A stretch of DNA of 64,000 nucleotides from Nostoc linckia FACHB-104 (GCF_014696615.1 NZ_JACJQJ010000010.1:1-64000), one strand, 5' to 3'. Counted from the first letter of the stretch, positions 1-8,424 are shown. Numbers and translations are program-made. The notes: generated by a model from the letters alone, not told the origin.

Positions 1-70
1 GGAGGGGGTTTGGGGGACGCAACCGTCCCCCAATCGGGGGCTTGGGGGAGAATCCCCCAATTGTGCTAGC
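1..70. repeat. GC-rich dispersed element, copy 1
   Basis: G-run/C-run rich stretch of about 70 bp. Its reverse complement recurs with few mismatches at 39923-39992. It contains internal inverted arms (GGGGGACG...CGTCCCCC). It lies outside genes at both sites and its left end may continue beyond the window. From there to 167 nothing else is visible. Confidence 0.8.
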
Positions 71-167
71 TGTTTCCACAAGTGACAAATCAATCACTAA
101 TGAGCTTATCTGAACTGTATTAGGTTATAACTAAGTACCAACTAACAAATGACTAATGACAAAATAA

Positions 168-1682
168 TTACTTAACCTCTACATCAACTTCCGCAGACAT
201 CCCAGGCGTAATTCGTGACTCATATCCTTGGATACTGTTTTGGTCGAAAATTACTTTGACTGGAATACGTTGGACAATTTTGGTGAAGTTACCAGTGGCG
301 TTATCTGGTGGTAATAAAGCAAATTGAGCGCCGGAGGCTGGTGATATACTGTCAACACGACCTATAAACGGGTGGTTGGGAAAAGCATCCAGCTTGATTT
401 CAACTGGTTCTCCGGGTCGCATTTTATTTAATTGGGTTTCTTTAAAGTTCGCTACTACCCAATAGCCGTTATCGACGATCGCCATTAATGGTGTACCTAC
501 TTGCACCCGGTTACCAACTTCCACGTTTTTTCTACCTACTCGTCCAGCACTAGGGGCGGTAATGTTGGCGTAAGAAAGCTGCAATTGTGCATCTTTGAGG
601 GATGCTTCAGCTTGAGCGATCGCAGCTTTTGCGGCTTCATATTGACTTTGTTTCACAGCCGTATCTTGTCCGGTGGCGGTGGCTTGTTGCAATCCACCCC
701 TTGATGCTGCGAGTTTCGCTTGGGCGCTGGTGACACCTTCTTGTGCTTGTGCAAGTTGCGATTGCGCTCTGGCTACACCTACTCTCGCAGAGGCTAACCT
801 AGCTTGTGCTTGTTCTACTCCCTGAACCGCAGCATTCTTTTGGGCTACAGCCACATCATAAGCGGCTCTAGCTGTATCTAACTGCTGGCGAGCAATTGCG
901 CCTTCTTTAAACAAGCTGTTGTAACGGTTGTAGTCTGCTTGGGCTTTTGCCAAGTTTGCATTAGCCTGCGCTACCTGCGCCTGTGCTGCGGGTATCCCGG
1001 CTTGCGCTAATTGCACTTCCGCCTGAGCTGCAGGTATCCCCGCTTGCGCTTCTTTGACTGCGGCTTGCGCTGTGGAAATGGCTGCAACAGCACTGCTAAC
1101 ATCTCCTTGTGCTTGAGCAGTTTTACCGCTAGAAGTTTGAGAAGTTAAAGCGATGTTTGCTTGGGCTGCTTGCGCTTGTCCACGGGCATTTTCTAACGCT
1201 GCTTGCGCTTGCAGTACTTTACTTTGGTAATCTCGTGGATCAAGTGTTACTAATAATTGTCCAGGTTGCACCAATTGGTTATCATTCACTAGCACCTGAC
1301 TGACAGTTCCCGGAATCCGGCTAGCAACTTGGTGAATGTTTCCCACTACCGTAGCGTTATCGGTTGATTCGTGGGTAGAAGCATATTGCCAATAGTGATA
1401 ACCAAAAGCACCAGCTGCGATCGCACCAACACCCACGCCAGCTAAAATCAAACCAATCGGTTTTTTCCGCTTCTTCTCAGCCTTGTTCTCTGTCTGGGCT
1501 TCTGGGTGAGGATGAACCTCAGTTTCCGGTACTGGAGGAGCTTCGGGGGTTACAACTGGTGCTTCTGCACTGGCGACAGGCTCTCTTGTAACAGCCTCTA
1601 AACTCTCTACATCAGTAACTAGTCGTTTGTCTATAACAGAGATATTGCCTTTTTTGTGTCCGTTCTCAGTGTTAGCGCCCAT
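168..1682 (-). CDS. HlyD/EmrA-family membrane fusion protein
   Basis: 504-aa periplasmic adaptor of a drug or secretion pump, bridging an inner-membrane transporter to the outer membrane. A charged, Pro/Glu-rich cytoplasmic tail (1-72) precedes one membrane helix (about 76-97). Then come a lipoyl-like half (GNIHQVASRIPGTVSQVLVNDNQ), a long Ala/Gln coiled-coil hairpin (about 155-370), the second lipoyl half (ITAPSAGRVGRKNVEVGNRV) and a beta-barrel domain ending in PGMSAEVDVEV. The hairpin contains a near-duplicated segment around QAGIPAAQA. The MarR gene lies upstream on the same strand (about 320 bp away), as in emrR-emrA arrangements. The partner transporter would lie left of the window. Family assignment is firm; the substrate is unknown. 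Confidence 0.93.
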   Translation of the reverse strand: MGANTENGHKKGNISVIDKRLVTDVESLEAVTREPVASAEAPVVTPEAPPVPETEVHPHPEAQTENKAEKKRKKPIGLILAGVGVGAIAAGAFGYHYWQYASTHESTDNATVVGNIHQVASRIPGTVSQVLVNDNQLVQPGQLLVTLDPRDYQSKVLQAQAALENARGQAQAAQANIALTSQTSSGKTAQAQGDVSSAVAAISTAQAAVKEAQAGIPAAQAEVQLAQAGIPAAQAQVAQANANLAKAQADYNRYNSLFKEGAIARQQLDTARAAYDVAVAQKNAAVQGVEQAQARLASARVGVARAQSQLAQAQEGVTSAQAKLAASRGGLQQATATGQDTAVKQSQYEAAKAAIAQAEASLKDAQLQLSYANITAPSAGRVGRKNVEVGNRVQVGTPLMAIVDNGYWVVANFKETQLNKMRPGEPVEIKLDAFPNHPFIGRVDSISPASGAQFALLPPDNATGNFTKIVQRIPVKVIFDQNSIQGYESRITPGMSAEVDVEVK

Positions 1683-1724
1683 GATTGTTGATTCCCCAAC
1701 TCATATATCAAATTTAGTTTTTTA

Positions 1725-1791
1725 CTTAGTACACGTAATATTTAATTACTTGCCTTCCTATAACGTTCCCTTCGTGTGCGTAGTATTATTA
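1725..1791. promoter_or_regulatory. Putative MarR operators upstream of hlyD
   Basis: Two related sites, CTTAGTACACGTAATATTTA (1725-1744) and TCGTGTGCGTAGTATTATTA (1772-1791), resemble a third site just upstream of the MarR gene (2483-2502). Shared occurrence only at the promoters of the regulator and its adjacent pump gene suggests an operator. This is inference from motif similarity. Confidence 0.5.
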
Positions 1792-1880
1792 TGCCAAAAC
1801 AAAACTTCACAGTACTTCACCCAAGTGGGTGAGGGTGGCTTTAACTATAGATAGACATTCTGGAAATGCGGCGCTGCAGA

Positions 1881-1898
1881 GACGTAATTAATCGCGTC
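1881..1898. repeat. Palindromic dispersed repeat, site 1
   Basis: GACGTAATTAATCGCGTC, a one-arm variant of the palindrome GACGCGATTAATCGCGTC also found at 7250, 9263, 19718 and 27961. It is usually flanked by AGAGA or CTGTAC and AAAGTCAA-type words. Confidence 0.8.
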
Positions 1899-1938
1899 TG
1901 TACTAAAATTATTGCTTCCTTTCTTTGTCCCAATCACC

Positions 1939-1987
1939 CAGTCAAGAGTCAACAGTCAACAGTCAACAGTCAACAGTCAACAGTCAA
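1939..1987. repeat. 7-bp STRR (CAGTCAA)n
   Basis: Seven consecutive copies of CAGTCAA, the second reading GAGTCAA. It lies just past the 3' end of the MarR gene. Short tandem heptamers of this type are a known feature of heterocystous cyanobacterial genomes. Confidence 0.95.
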
Positions 1988-2001
1988 CCATCAACAATCC
2001 C

Positions 2002-2469
2002 TCAAGACAAATTCGCGATCGCCCGATTTAACAACTGGGAAAACAATTCGCGCTCCTGGTAGGAAATACCAGACATGGCTTGATCGCGTAATTCTGCAGC
2101 TAATGGCGGTAATATCGTTTCTAGCTCTTTACCTGCATCGGTTAGCCAAATTCTCCAGATGCGGCGATCATGTGCATCGCGTTCACGACGGACTAAACCG
2201 CGTTCTTCCATCCGATCTAAAACGCCGGTTAAAGTCCCGCCTACCTGTTTGAGCCTGTCACCAATGCTAGAAGTAGGTAAACCATCTTCTTCCCACAAAC
2301 AACACAACACTAACCAATGAAACGGTGTCAATCCGAAAGGCTCTAGGCTTTCTGTAAATTTGCGAGTTAGCAGTTGTGAGAGCAACTTGATTCTATAGCC
2401 AATACTATTGGGTGCCAGAACTTGCTGCCAGGACTCCAAAACATCAAACTCATTAGATGTAGACACCAT
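2002..2469 (-). CDS. MarR-family transcriptional regulator
   Basis: 155-aa winged-helix DNA-binding protein, normal length for the family. The core (about 25-140) shows the MarR pattern: LTRKFTESLEPFGLTPFHWLVLCCL, a recognition region TSSIGDRLKQVGGTLTGVLDRMEERGLV, and the wing R..D.HDRR (RRERDAHDRRIWRIWLTDAGKEL). It probably represses itself and the downstream HlyD efflux gene, because the promoters of both carry the same motif. The ligand is unknown. Confidence 0.93.
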   Translation of the reverse strand: MVSTSNEFDVLESWQQVLAPNSIGYRIKLLSQLLTRKFTESLEPFGLTPFHWLVLCCLWEEDGLPTSSIGDRLKQVGGTLTGVLDRMEERGLVRRERDAHDRRIWRIWLTDAGKELETILPPLAAELRDQAMSGISYQERELFSQLLNRAIANLS

Positions 2470-2482
2470 TTCACTATATTAT

Positions 2483-2502
2483 TTAGTGTGCGTAATATTA
2501 TT
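2483..2502. promoter_or_regulatory. Putative MarR autoregulatory site
   Basis: TTAGTGTGCGTAATATTATT, 14 bp upstream of the MarR start codon. It matches the two sites in front of the HlyD gene. A position overlapping the promoter or ribosome-entry zone fits autorepression (inference). Confidence 0.5.
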
Positions 2503-2547
2503 CTAACTAACCTAGTATTTGTGTGCAACAGAAGATTGCCATCTATC

Positions 2548-4350
2548 TTAAGGAAGGATTTGAATCAGCTGATACTCTTGTAGTGTAGCAAGAATACGAT
2601 ACGACGTGGATAATTGAGAATTCTGTGGTTTATAAATCCACGCATAGCTAAAAGCCGGTAATTGGCTAATTGAATCTACTTCTTGCCCTGGAATCGGCGT
2701 GTAGAAATGCAGCAAGACAGAGTTTTTATCGTAAACTTGCACAAAAGACACAGGATGAGTTTGGAGAATTGAGGCGATCGCTGGTTGTTGGAAAAAGGCT
2801 TTTACAGTTGGGTTATAGTCGCTTAACAGCCCTAAGCTACCAGCCATCGCCAAAGTTAGCCAGCAGGGAATTAACCAACTAGCAAACCAATAATTCTCAG
2901 TCAAAAACTTTTGCCCAAAGCGGTGATGAGCAATCCACACCACAGGCACCATAAGCCAACCTAAGCCTAAAATGAAGCCAAGATTTGTGCGATCGCGAAT
3001 ATAAGCATCTTGGGTAATTAACGCAAATATACTGACTGCTATCAGTAAAATTCCCAGTATGCCAATGGCATAACTGAGATTACGCGGCAAATTGTTCTCA
3101 GCCTTCCTAATCCATGAAAGTAATTTATTACCTCCATCAGGGTTAAAAGCAAAAGATTGAGCTATCTTGCGCTTATCTGGTAAAAGTCTCACCCCTCTCG
3201 GCTGAATTTTGGTGATTCGCTCACCATCCTCTAAAGAAGCATTATTTTTTATCAATAATTTCTCCCCCCTGCCCCCTGCCCCCTGCCCCCTTGCCTCCTG
3301 TGTAGATTGATAAATTTTGCCCAACCAATCTAAACCTACAGCCGCCAGCAACGCGATAAAAGGATAAAGGCCAAGGGCATAGTGAGACAGACGAGTAGAA
3401 AAAATACTCAATTCAGTAAATAAAACCAGGGGAAATCCCACTAAGATTAGCTGGTAATTCGCAATTGGACGACGCAGTGCTATAAACAGTCCTAAAATTG
3501 CGAAAAAGAACCAGGGGAAGGATTTTAAAGGAATATTCCAAAAATAAAATAATATGCCATTGTGGTTCCGGTCTTCAGAACCTAGTTCTACCACAAACCC
3601 TAATAACTGCCCAAAACTCTCAGCACCATAGCGCAACCAGCTTAACCACAGCCAAGCTAATACTGGAATTAAACCCACTACCAACCCCAAATATAACCTT
3701 GGGTTAGCAAGATGATGATGACGGTGATGTTCCTTAATTAAATAAGGTAATAAAGCCACCATTGGCAACAAAATCATAAAGCTGCGCGTCAAGAAGCCCA
3801 AACCAAAACACAAGCCAGCAATAAATAGCAAAAAATCGCTATATTTAGGATGTAATTCCGCTTTTAGTAAAGATAAAATCGCTAAAAGTACCAATAAAAT
3901 CATCGGAATATCAGGTGCAGCTAATCGGCTAGACTGTAGCCAGAGAAATTCCACACACAAAATTGTTGCTGCTAGCCAAGCTACCTTTCTGCCGACGATA
4001 ATTTTGCCGATTTCATATAAAATAAACAGAGCCAAAATACTAGCGATCGCACTCGGAAGCCGCGCACTAAATTCACTTACCCCAAACAAATTATAAGCAG
4101 TAGCAATTAACCAATAAGGCCCGGGTGTTTTATGATGAGCAGTTCCCCAAGGAGCTATCCAATCACCAGATTCAAACATCTGGCGCGCTCGTCCTGCATA
4201 ATAGCCTTCATCATGAGCCATTAAGCTACTCTGCCCAGAACTGCATATTAACAAAGGAAGTAGCCAAATTAACAAACTTAAGTAAGGCAATCTCGCCAAA
4301 AGGTAGATTTGCCGCCAAATGTTCGGTAATAGTCGGATTTTGTAGGACAT
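2548..4350 (-). CDS. GT39/ArnT-like membrane glycosyltransferase
   Basis: 600-aa polytopic membrane protein with about 12 predicted helices, in the dolichyl/undecaprenyl-phosphate mannosyltransferase superfamily (PMT/ArnT/RgtA type). The first periplasmic loop carries the acidic motif HDEGYYAGRARQM and the following GTAHHKTPGPYW, as in GT-C enzymes. RLAAPDIPM follows. It would transfer a lipid-linked sugar to a periplasmic acceptor; donor and acceptor are unknown. An in-frame STRR (3263-3300) adds about a dozen Gly/Arg/Gln residues near residues 350-363, in the middle of a soluble segment (about 347-415). No close partner gene is evident. Confidence 0.88.
   Translation of the reverse strand: MSYKIRLLPNIWRQIYLLARLPYLSLLIWLLPLLICSSGQSSLMAHDEGYYAGRARQMFESGDWIAPWGTAHHKTPGPYWLIATAYNLFGVSEFSARLPSAIASILALFILYEIGKIIVGRKVAWLAATILCVEFLWLQSSRLAAPDIPMILLVLLAILSLLKAELHPKYSDFLLFIAGLCFGLGFLTRSFMILLPMVALLPYLIKEHHRHHHLANPRLYLGLVVGLIPVLAWLWLSWLRYGAESFGQLLGFVVELGSEDRNHNGILFYFWNIPLKSFPWFFFAILGLFIALRRPIANYQLILVGFPLVLFTELSIFSTRLSHYALGLYPFIALLAAVGLDWLGKIYQSTQEARGQGAGGRGEKLLIKNNASLEDGERITKIQPRGVRLLPDKRKIAQSFAFNPDGGNKLLSWIRKAENNLPRNLSYAIGILGILLIAVSIFALITQDAYIRDRTNLGFILGLGWLMVPVVWIAHHRFGQKFLTENYWFASWLIPCWLTLAMAGSLGLLSDYNPTVKAFFQQPAIASILQTHPVSFVQVYDKNSVLLHFYTPIPGQEVDSISQLPAFSYAWIYKPQNSQLSTSYRILATLQEYQLIQILP
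3263..3300. repeat. 7-bp STRR (CCCCCTG)n inside a gene
   Basis: Heptamer array within the GT39 gene. It is translated in frame on the minus strand as a Gly/Arg/Gln-rich insert. The reading frame is maintained across it. Confidence 0.85.
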
Positions 4351-4500
4351 TAATTAGTACGAATTGAATGCAGCGTCGTAAATTTCTTATATTTGTGATC
4401 TGACTTTAAAATATGTAAAGCAGCATACAAAATACTTGATCAAAATCCTAGCTGATATCAATTCAGTTGTGGAAAAAATCCTTCTAAATAGACATTTAAG

Positions 4501-5148
4501 ATGATGATTCTCAAACCAGATCAACGCCTGAAGTTAGATGACACAAATGACAAACTGTTTTACGACTATCCGCGTTTTGTTACCCATGTTGATGAAGCAT
4601 TTATTAAACAGTTAACAGACGTATACCGCGAGCGTCTTAAATCTAACACACGCGTATTAGATATGATGAGCAGTTGGGTGTCTCATCTGCCCGAAGAAAT
4701 GCAATTTGCCCATGTAGAAGGACATGGACTCAATGCTGAAGAATTAGCACGTAATCCCCGTTTAAATCATTACTTTGTGCAAGACCTAAATGCAAATCCG
4801 CAGCTACCCTTGCAGGATGAAGAATTTGATGCTGTTCTCAATTGTGTCTCTGTACAATACATTCAATATCCAGAGGCTATCTTTACAGAAATCCACCGCA
4901 TTCTGAAACCCGGTGGTTTAGCGATTATCAGTTTTTCTAACCGAATGTTCTTTCAAAAAGCCATTCAAGCTTGGCGGGATGCTTCCGAAGAAGCGAGGGT
5001 AGAGTTAGTCAAAAACTATTTTGCCTCAGTCCCAGGATTTTCTACCCCAGAGGTAATTGTGCATAAATCAAACACCCCGCCTGTGCTTCAATGGCTAGGA
5101 GTACCTGGCGGCGATCCGTTTTATGCTGTCGTAGCTTATAAGGGGTAG
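4501..5148 (+). CDS. Class I SAM-dependent methyltransferase (type 11)
   Basis: 215-aa protein with the methyltransferase fold: a degenerate motif I (TRVLDMMSSWVSHLP, lacking the usual GxGxG), then LPLQDEEFDAVLNCVSVQYIQYPEAIFTEIHRILKPGGLAIISFSNR, which is the classical motif IV-VI region of UbiE/type 11 enzymes. The substrate is unknown. The ATG at 4501 is followed at once by a second ATG (4504), which could be the true start. It stands alone and is convergent with the unknown gene at 5268. The motif I divergence is seen directly; loss of SAM binding cannot be inferred from that alone. Confidence 0.85.
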   Translation: MMILKPDQRLKLDDTNDKLFYDYPRFVTHVDEAFIKQLTDVYRERLKSNTRVLDMMSSWVSHLPEEMQFAHVEGHGLNAEELARNPRLNHYFVQDLNANPQLPLQDEEFDAVLNCVSVQYIQYPEAIFTEIHRILKPGGLAIISFSNRMFFQKAIQAWRDASEEARVELVKNYFASVPGFSTPEVIVHKSNTPPVLQWLGVPGGDPFYAVVAYKG

Positions 5149-5159
5149 GGATTGGGGGC

Positions 5160-5266
5160 AAGGGAAAGGGACAAGGTGACAAGGTGACAAGGGGAAATGA
5201 CTATTACCAATTACCCATTACCCATTACCAAAAACCCCATGCCCAATGCCCCATCCCCCATGCCCA
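5160..5266. repeat. STRR cluster between convergent genes
   Basis: Consecutive short arrays: GGTGACAA, ATTACCC/ATTACCA and ATGCCCA/ATGCCCC heptamers. They fill the gap between two convergent stop codons. Similar words occur near 31880-31975. Confidence 0.85.
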
Positions 5267-5267
5267 T

Positions 5268-5639
5268 TTATAACCAATCTCGATAGGCAGATATTTCACC
5301 TACGCTGATTTCAAATGGCCCGCCTTTGCCAAATGGGGGGTAAACGCGGATTTTAGCGTTAGTGGTAAACCTTTCTAATCTGTTTCCTAGTTGAGGAACA
5401 TTGCTGACGATGTGCCAGTAAGAAACAATGTCAGGGCAGTCAATGATTAGCATTAAGGTAGTCGCATTGCTGGTGAGATACCACTGACAATTGCTTAACA
5501 ATGTTTGCGTAATGCGATCGCAGGCTTGATAAAAGCATCTGCCAATCGATTGTTCTAGTTCCAGATGTAACATACCATCCATTTTGCTGATTTCCTTGGG
5601 AGGTAAATCATCAGGTGGCAACAAAGGTAACTTAGACAT
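5268..5639 (-). CDS. Hypothetical protein, 123 aa
   Basis: Not recognised. A soluble protein with a Pro-rich start (SKLPLLPPDDLPPKE) and a compact alpha/beta-looking body with one Cys in FYQACDRI and one in LIIDCPDI. Its start codon overlaps the end of the flavin oxidoreductase gene by 8 bp, so translation is probably coupled and the two products may act together. No catalytic motif is visible. Confidence 0.75.
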   Translation of the reverse strand: MSKLPLLPPDDLPPKEISKMDGMLHLELEQSIGRCFYQACDRITQTLLSNCQWYLTSNATTLMLIIDCPDIVSYWHIVSNVPQLGNRLERFTTNAKIRVYPPFGKGGPFEISVGEISAYRDWL

Positions 5640-6633
5640 AATTCCGCACCTCTTGGTTATAGCGCGTCAAACTCTCCAGGTTTTTTTGCAAATCGCAAGC
5701 TGAGGGTTTGATTGCCAGCGTGCCTAGATTTAATTCATCCTGAAATTTTTTGATTCTGTCTCGGCAGGTTTGTACATCACCAATAATTGAATTTTCAATT
5801 AAAAAGTCTTCATCAAAACAAATATTGGTGCGATCAAATGCCTTATGACCAGTAGAACTTTTCTGCATGACAACAGCTGCATTTGCTGTCATTTTTTGGC
5901 TGAATTTGCGGATGAAAGGCAACGCCTCTGTTACTGCTTCGTTGTATGTCCTGGCAACATAAAAGAAACGAGTCAGTACTAGGTTTTCAGAACCAGTAGA
6001 ATTTAAGGCACGGTATTTAGCAACAGTATTCCGCAATCTGTGCAGAGAAAAAGGAGGCCCCCCCATTAAGCCAAAGGAATGTTTGGCGGCAAACCCTACA
6101 CCGTCATCATCGCCAGTGGCTACATATACGGGAATTTGTGCTTGCAAAGGTTTGGGGTAAATTGTCAGGCGATCGCATTGATAATATTGCCCATTAAATG
6201 ATACTTCTGTTTCATATAAAAGCTTCTGAATCAATGCCATTGCCTCTAGCATCTGGGCACGAGATTCTCCCATTGGTGTGGCAAAATGCTTATTTTGTTC
6301 GGGAAATGGCCCGCCTTTGGCAATCCCAAATAACAATCTGCCATTACATAAATTATCTAACGTGGCAATATCTTCAGCTACCCTAATTGGGTTATAAAAC
6401 GGTAACAATACCGCCGCTGTGCCTAGTTTAATTGTTGAAGTCAATGCCGCTAAATGGCCCATTAACATCAACATTGAAGGGCTAAGATTGGATTCACTAA
6501 AATGATGCTCACTTACCCAGGCTTCTTCAAAACCTAAGCTTTCCGCCTGTTTCACCAATGCAACTTGTTCTAAGATGGCACGGCGGGCATCCTGATGATG
6601 ATTATCGTAATTGCAGAAAAGTCCTGTTTTCAT
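5632..6633 (-). CDS. LLM-class flavin-dependent oxidoreductase
   Basis: 333-aa luciferase-like monooxygenase (bacterial luciferase alpha/beta-barrel fold). The N-terminus (ILEQVALVKQAESLGFEEAWVSEHHF) and TSTIKLGTAAVLLPFYNPIRVAEDIATLDNLCNGRLLFGIAKG are diagnostic, as is the C-terminal GDVQTCRDRIKKF. Such enzymes use reduced FMN and O2 on varied substrates. It is the middle gene of a three-gene minus-strand run (6688-7083, this gene, then the 123-aa gene with an 8-bp overlap). The substrate cannot be deduced. Confidence 0.93.
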   Translation of the reverse strand: MKTGLFCNYDNHHQDARRAILEQVALVKQAESLGFEEAWVSEHHFSESNLSPSMLMLMGHLAALTSTIKLGTAAVLLPFYNPIRVAEDIATLDNLCNGRLLFGIAKGGPFPEQNKHFATPMGESRAQMLEAMALIQKLLYETEVSFNGQYYQCDRLTIYPKPLQAQIPVYVATGDDDGVGFAAKHSFGLMGGPPFSLHRLRNTVAKYRALNSTGSENLVLTRFFYVARTYNEAVTEALPFIRKFSQKMTANAAVVMQKSSTGHKAFDRTNICFDEDFLIENSIIGDVQTCRDRIKKFQDELNLGTLAIKPSACDLQKNLESLTRYNQEVRNYV

Positions 6634-6687
6634 TATTTGCTGGTATTGGCAGTTTGCGCCTACCTTAGATACTCGTTCTCGTGATTT

Positions 6688-7083
6688 TTAAGATGCAGCA
6701 ACCCAATTTAATTCCAACCACAAGCGGGGATTATTTTGCTTTAACGTTGACAATGGATCGCGAAGCAATCTATCAGCATTCATACAAACTACCTGAACTA
6801 ATCCCATATTATCTGCTATTTCTCTGAGTACATCTTTTTGAGATTGCACTTGGGGAAGCATTTCATCAGAACAATAAATCCCTATATATTGCAACCGTCT
6901 AGCAGGTCGTCCCCAAAAACAGGTAATGACCTTCACATAACAATTTTGCAGTAATTCTCCAACGCTAGGGTAATAGTGATTTACTACTCTAGTAAATTCT
7001 TTGGCTAGGATATCTTCGGCAATCATAGCAATTGATATTTCTGTAGCGTTCATCACGCTATTAATATAACATACATTTGTCAT
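6688..7083 (-). CDS. Hypothetical protein, 131 aa
   Basis: Not recognised. A mixed alpha/beta sequence (EDILAKEFTRVVNHYYPSVGELLQNCYVKVITCFWG). An internal Met at 7053 (MNATEIS) is a plausible alternative start; neither start has a clear ribosome-binding site. It sits 54 bp upstream of the LLM oxidoreductase on the same strand and probably heads that operon. Confidence 0.65.
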   Translation of the reverse strand: MTNVCYINSVMNATEISIAMIAEDILAKEFTRVVNHYYPSVGELLQNCYVKVITCFWGRPARRLQYIGIYCSDEMLPQVQSQKDVLREIADNMGLVQVVCMNADRLLRDPLSTLKQNNPRLWLELNWVAAS

Positions 7084-7140
7084 TCAAATATGACATTTAT
7101 TATTACTTCTTTAGAAGTAAATATTAATTATTAAGAACAT

Positions 7141-7183
7141 TAAATAAAATAAAAAAGAGGTAAAAATTTTGTTTTTTACCTCT
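7141..7183 (-). terminator. Rho-independent terminator (minus strand)
   Basis: Perfect 11-bp stem AGAGGTAAAAA (7156-7166) / TTTTTACCTCT (7173-7183) with a 6-nt loop. On the minus strand it is followed by a T-rich tract (TTTTTTATTTTATTTA). It lies downstream of the 7363-7955 gene pair. Confidence 0.75.
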
Positions 7184-7249
7184 CTAGATTGATTTTAAAA
7201 TTTTTATCAAAGAGTCCAGAGTCAAAGGTCAAGGGTCAAAAATTGGAGA

Positions 7250-7267
7250 GACGCGATTAATTACGTC
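7250..7267. repeat. Palindromic dispersed repeat, site 2
   Basis: GACGCGATTAATTACGTC, preceded by GGAGA and followed by TGTACCAAAAGTCAAAA, matching the flank pattern of the other sites. GTCAAAGGTCAAGGGTCAAA heptamers sit just upstream (7221-7241). Confidence 0.8.
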
Positions 7268-7362
7268 TGTACCAAAAGTCAAAAATTCAAAACTTTTAGG
7301 TTGCAACTCTCAACAAAATTATTTGTATGAATTTCTCCCCCTTGCTCCCCGCCCCCTTGCCT

Positions 7363-7674
7363 CTAACGTGCATTGCGTTCTGACACTATAACCTCAGCAA
7401 CAAGTTGTGGTAAATCTACAAGGTCAACATATCCGTCTGAACCCTTGATAGGTGACATAAATGTATAATTGGGGTCGCAAGCTCCTGTATCGTAGACTTG
7501 AATAAACCAGCGATCGGGAAATCCTGCTATACCCAGTTCTACAACGTACCAACTCTCACCAACCAGACGAGAATTATTAATTGTAAACCACTCTCTGTCT
7601 TGTTCTGAGATATTCCAATCAGCCATGAGAAACTCAAAAGCTATTTGTCCAGCGTCAGTTTCAGTCAATAGCAT
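7363..7674 (-). CDS. Hypothetical protein, 103 aa
   Basis: Not recognised. Small acidic soluble protein (ADWNISEQDREWFTINNSRLVGESWYVVELGIAGFPDRWFIQVYDTG). The alternating aromatic beta-strand pattern resembles small immunity or NTF2-like folds, but that is only an impression. It starts 2 bp after the 92-aa gene on the same strand, so the two form a pair. Confidence 0.75.
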   Translation of the reverse strand: MLLTETDAGQIAFEFLMADWNISEQDREWFTINNSRLVGESWYVVELGIAGFPDRWFIQVYDTGACDPNYTFMSPIKGSDGYVDLVDLPQLVAEVIVSERNAR

Positions 7675-7676
7675 TG

Positions 7677-7955
7677 CTACTCCTCAGATGAAACTTCGGT
7701 TTCCAAATTGGCAGCTTCCGTATCAGGATACAAACCCAATTGTTTTGCTAGTTGACGACCAATAAAAAATAAGAATTGGGCACCATCTTGATTACCTTCA
7801 TGTGCAAACACAGTTGCCACTTTTAGCACTGCATATACAAAATCCGAATCAATTAATTCTGGATTTGCTTCTAATATTTCTGGTTCTTGGCCATTAGGGC
7901 ATCTGAGTAGCTGATCGATTAAATCAAAATACAGGAGTTGGCGTTCTTCTGTCAT
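7677..7955 (-). CDS. Small protein resembling the N-terminal domain of cyanobacterial TPR/CHAT proteins
   Basis: 92 aa. The segment YFDLIDQLLRCPNGQEPEIL followed by EANPELIDSDFVYAVLKVA and FFIGRQLAKQLGL recalls a short helical module often found at the N-terminus of large cyanobacterial TPR or CHAT proteins (from memory). Here it stands alone. It is followed 2 bp later by the 103-aa gene. Its role is unknown; an adaptor function is a guess. Confidence 0.75.
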   Translation of the reverse strand: MTEERQLLYFDLIDQLLRCPNGQEPEILEANPELIDSDFVYAVLKVATVFAHEGNQDGAQFLFFIGRQLAKQLGLYPDTEAANLETEVSSEE

Positions 7956-7995
7956 GGTGCTTTTTTTGATGGAAAATGAATGAATTGGAATTTGC

Positions 7996-8424
7996 TTACT
8001 GTTCGATACTTTGCTGCCACAGCCGTTCTAGCATTTCAACTTGTTCTTGAAAAACAGCATTACGATAAACAAGATATCTGTCGTAAGCAATAATCCCTAA
8101 CCCGACACAAATAGGTGTTAGCAAGAAAAACCATTGCATAATTGTTGCTAGTTGATATTGCTCTACAACAGTTAAATTATGGGATTGGAGGTTTTGCTTA
8201 GAGAGGTTTATGCTTGGCTGAGATTGAGAGGAGTATACACCCTCGCTTTGGGGAACCAAGAAGCTATCGGCTTTCATATTATTGTTTACTTCACAAGTGA
8301 GATTCTGTGATTTTACTAACTCTAAATGCCTTCCCCAAACCATACTAAATACTAATAAAGCTGGAGATATAACAGCTAAGAGAACTACACAGACTGTGAG
8401 AACATTTAAAAGCTTGACTTTCAT
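7996..8424 (-). CDS. Membrane protein of unknown function, 142 aa
   Basis: Start taken at 8424 (MKVKLLNV) because GGGAAGGGAGAACC lies just upstream; an in-frame ATG at 8469 would add 15 unlikely residues. Two membrane helices are evident: VLTVCVVLLAVISPALLVFSMVW near the N-terminus and ATIMQWFFLLTPICVGLGIIAY near residue 100. About 60 polar residues lie between them, and the tail (EQVEMLERLWQQSIEQ) is acidic and coiled-coil-like. Function not recognised. Confidence 0.7.
   Translation of the reverse strand: MKVKLLNVLTVCVVLLAVISPALLVFSMVWGRHLELVKSQNLTCEVNNNMKADSFLVPQSEGVYSSQSQPSINLSKQNLQSHNLTVVEQYQLATIMQWFFLLTPICVGLGIIAYDRYLVYRNAVFQEQVEMLERLWQQSIEQ

Larger units (their letters stand above)
1683..2001. 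other. Intergenic leader of the efflux gene
   Basis: 319 bp between marR and the HlyD gene. It holds two MarR-operator-like motifs (1725-1744, 1772-1791), a copy of the GACGTAATTAATCGCGTC palindrome (1881-1898) and the CAGTCAA array (1939-1987). No credible gene is seen. Confidence 0.7.
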
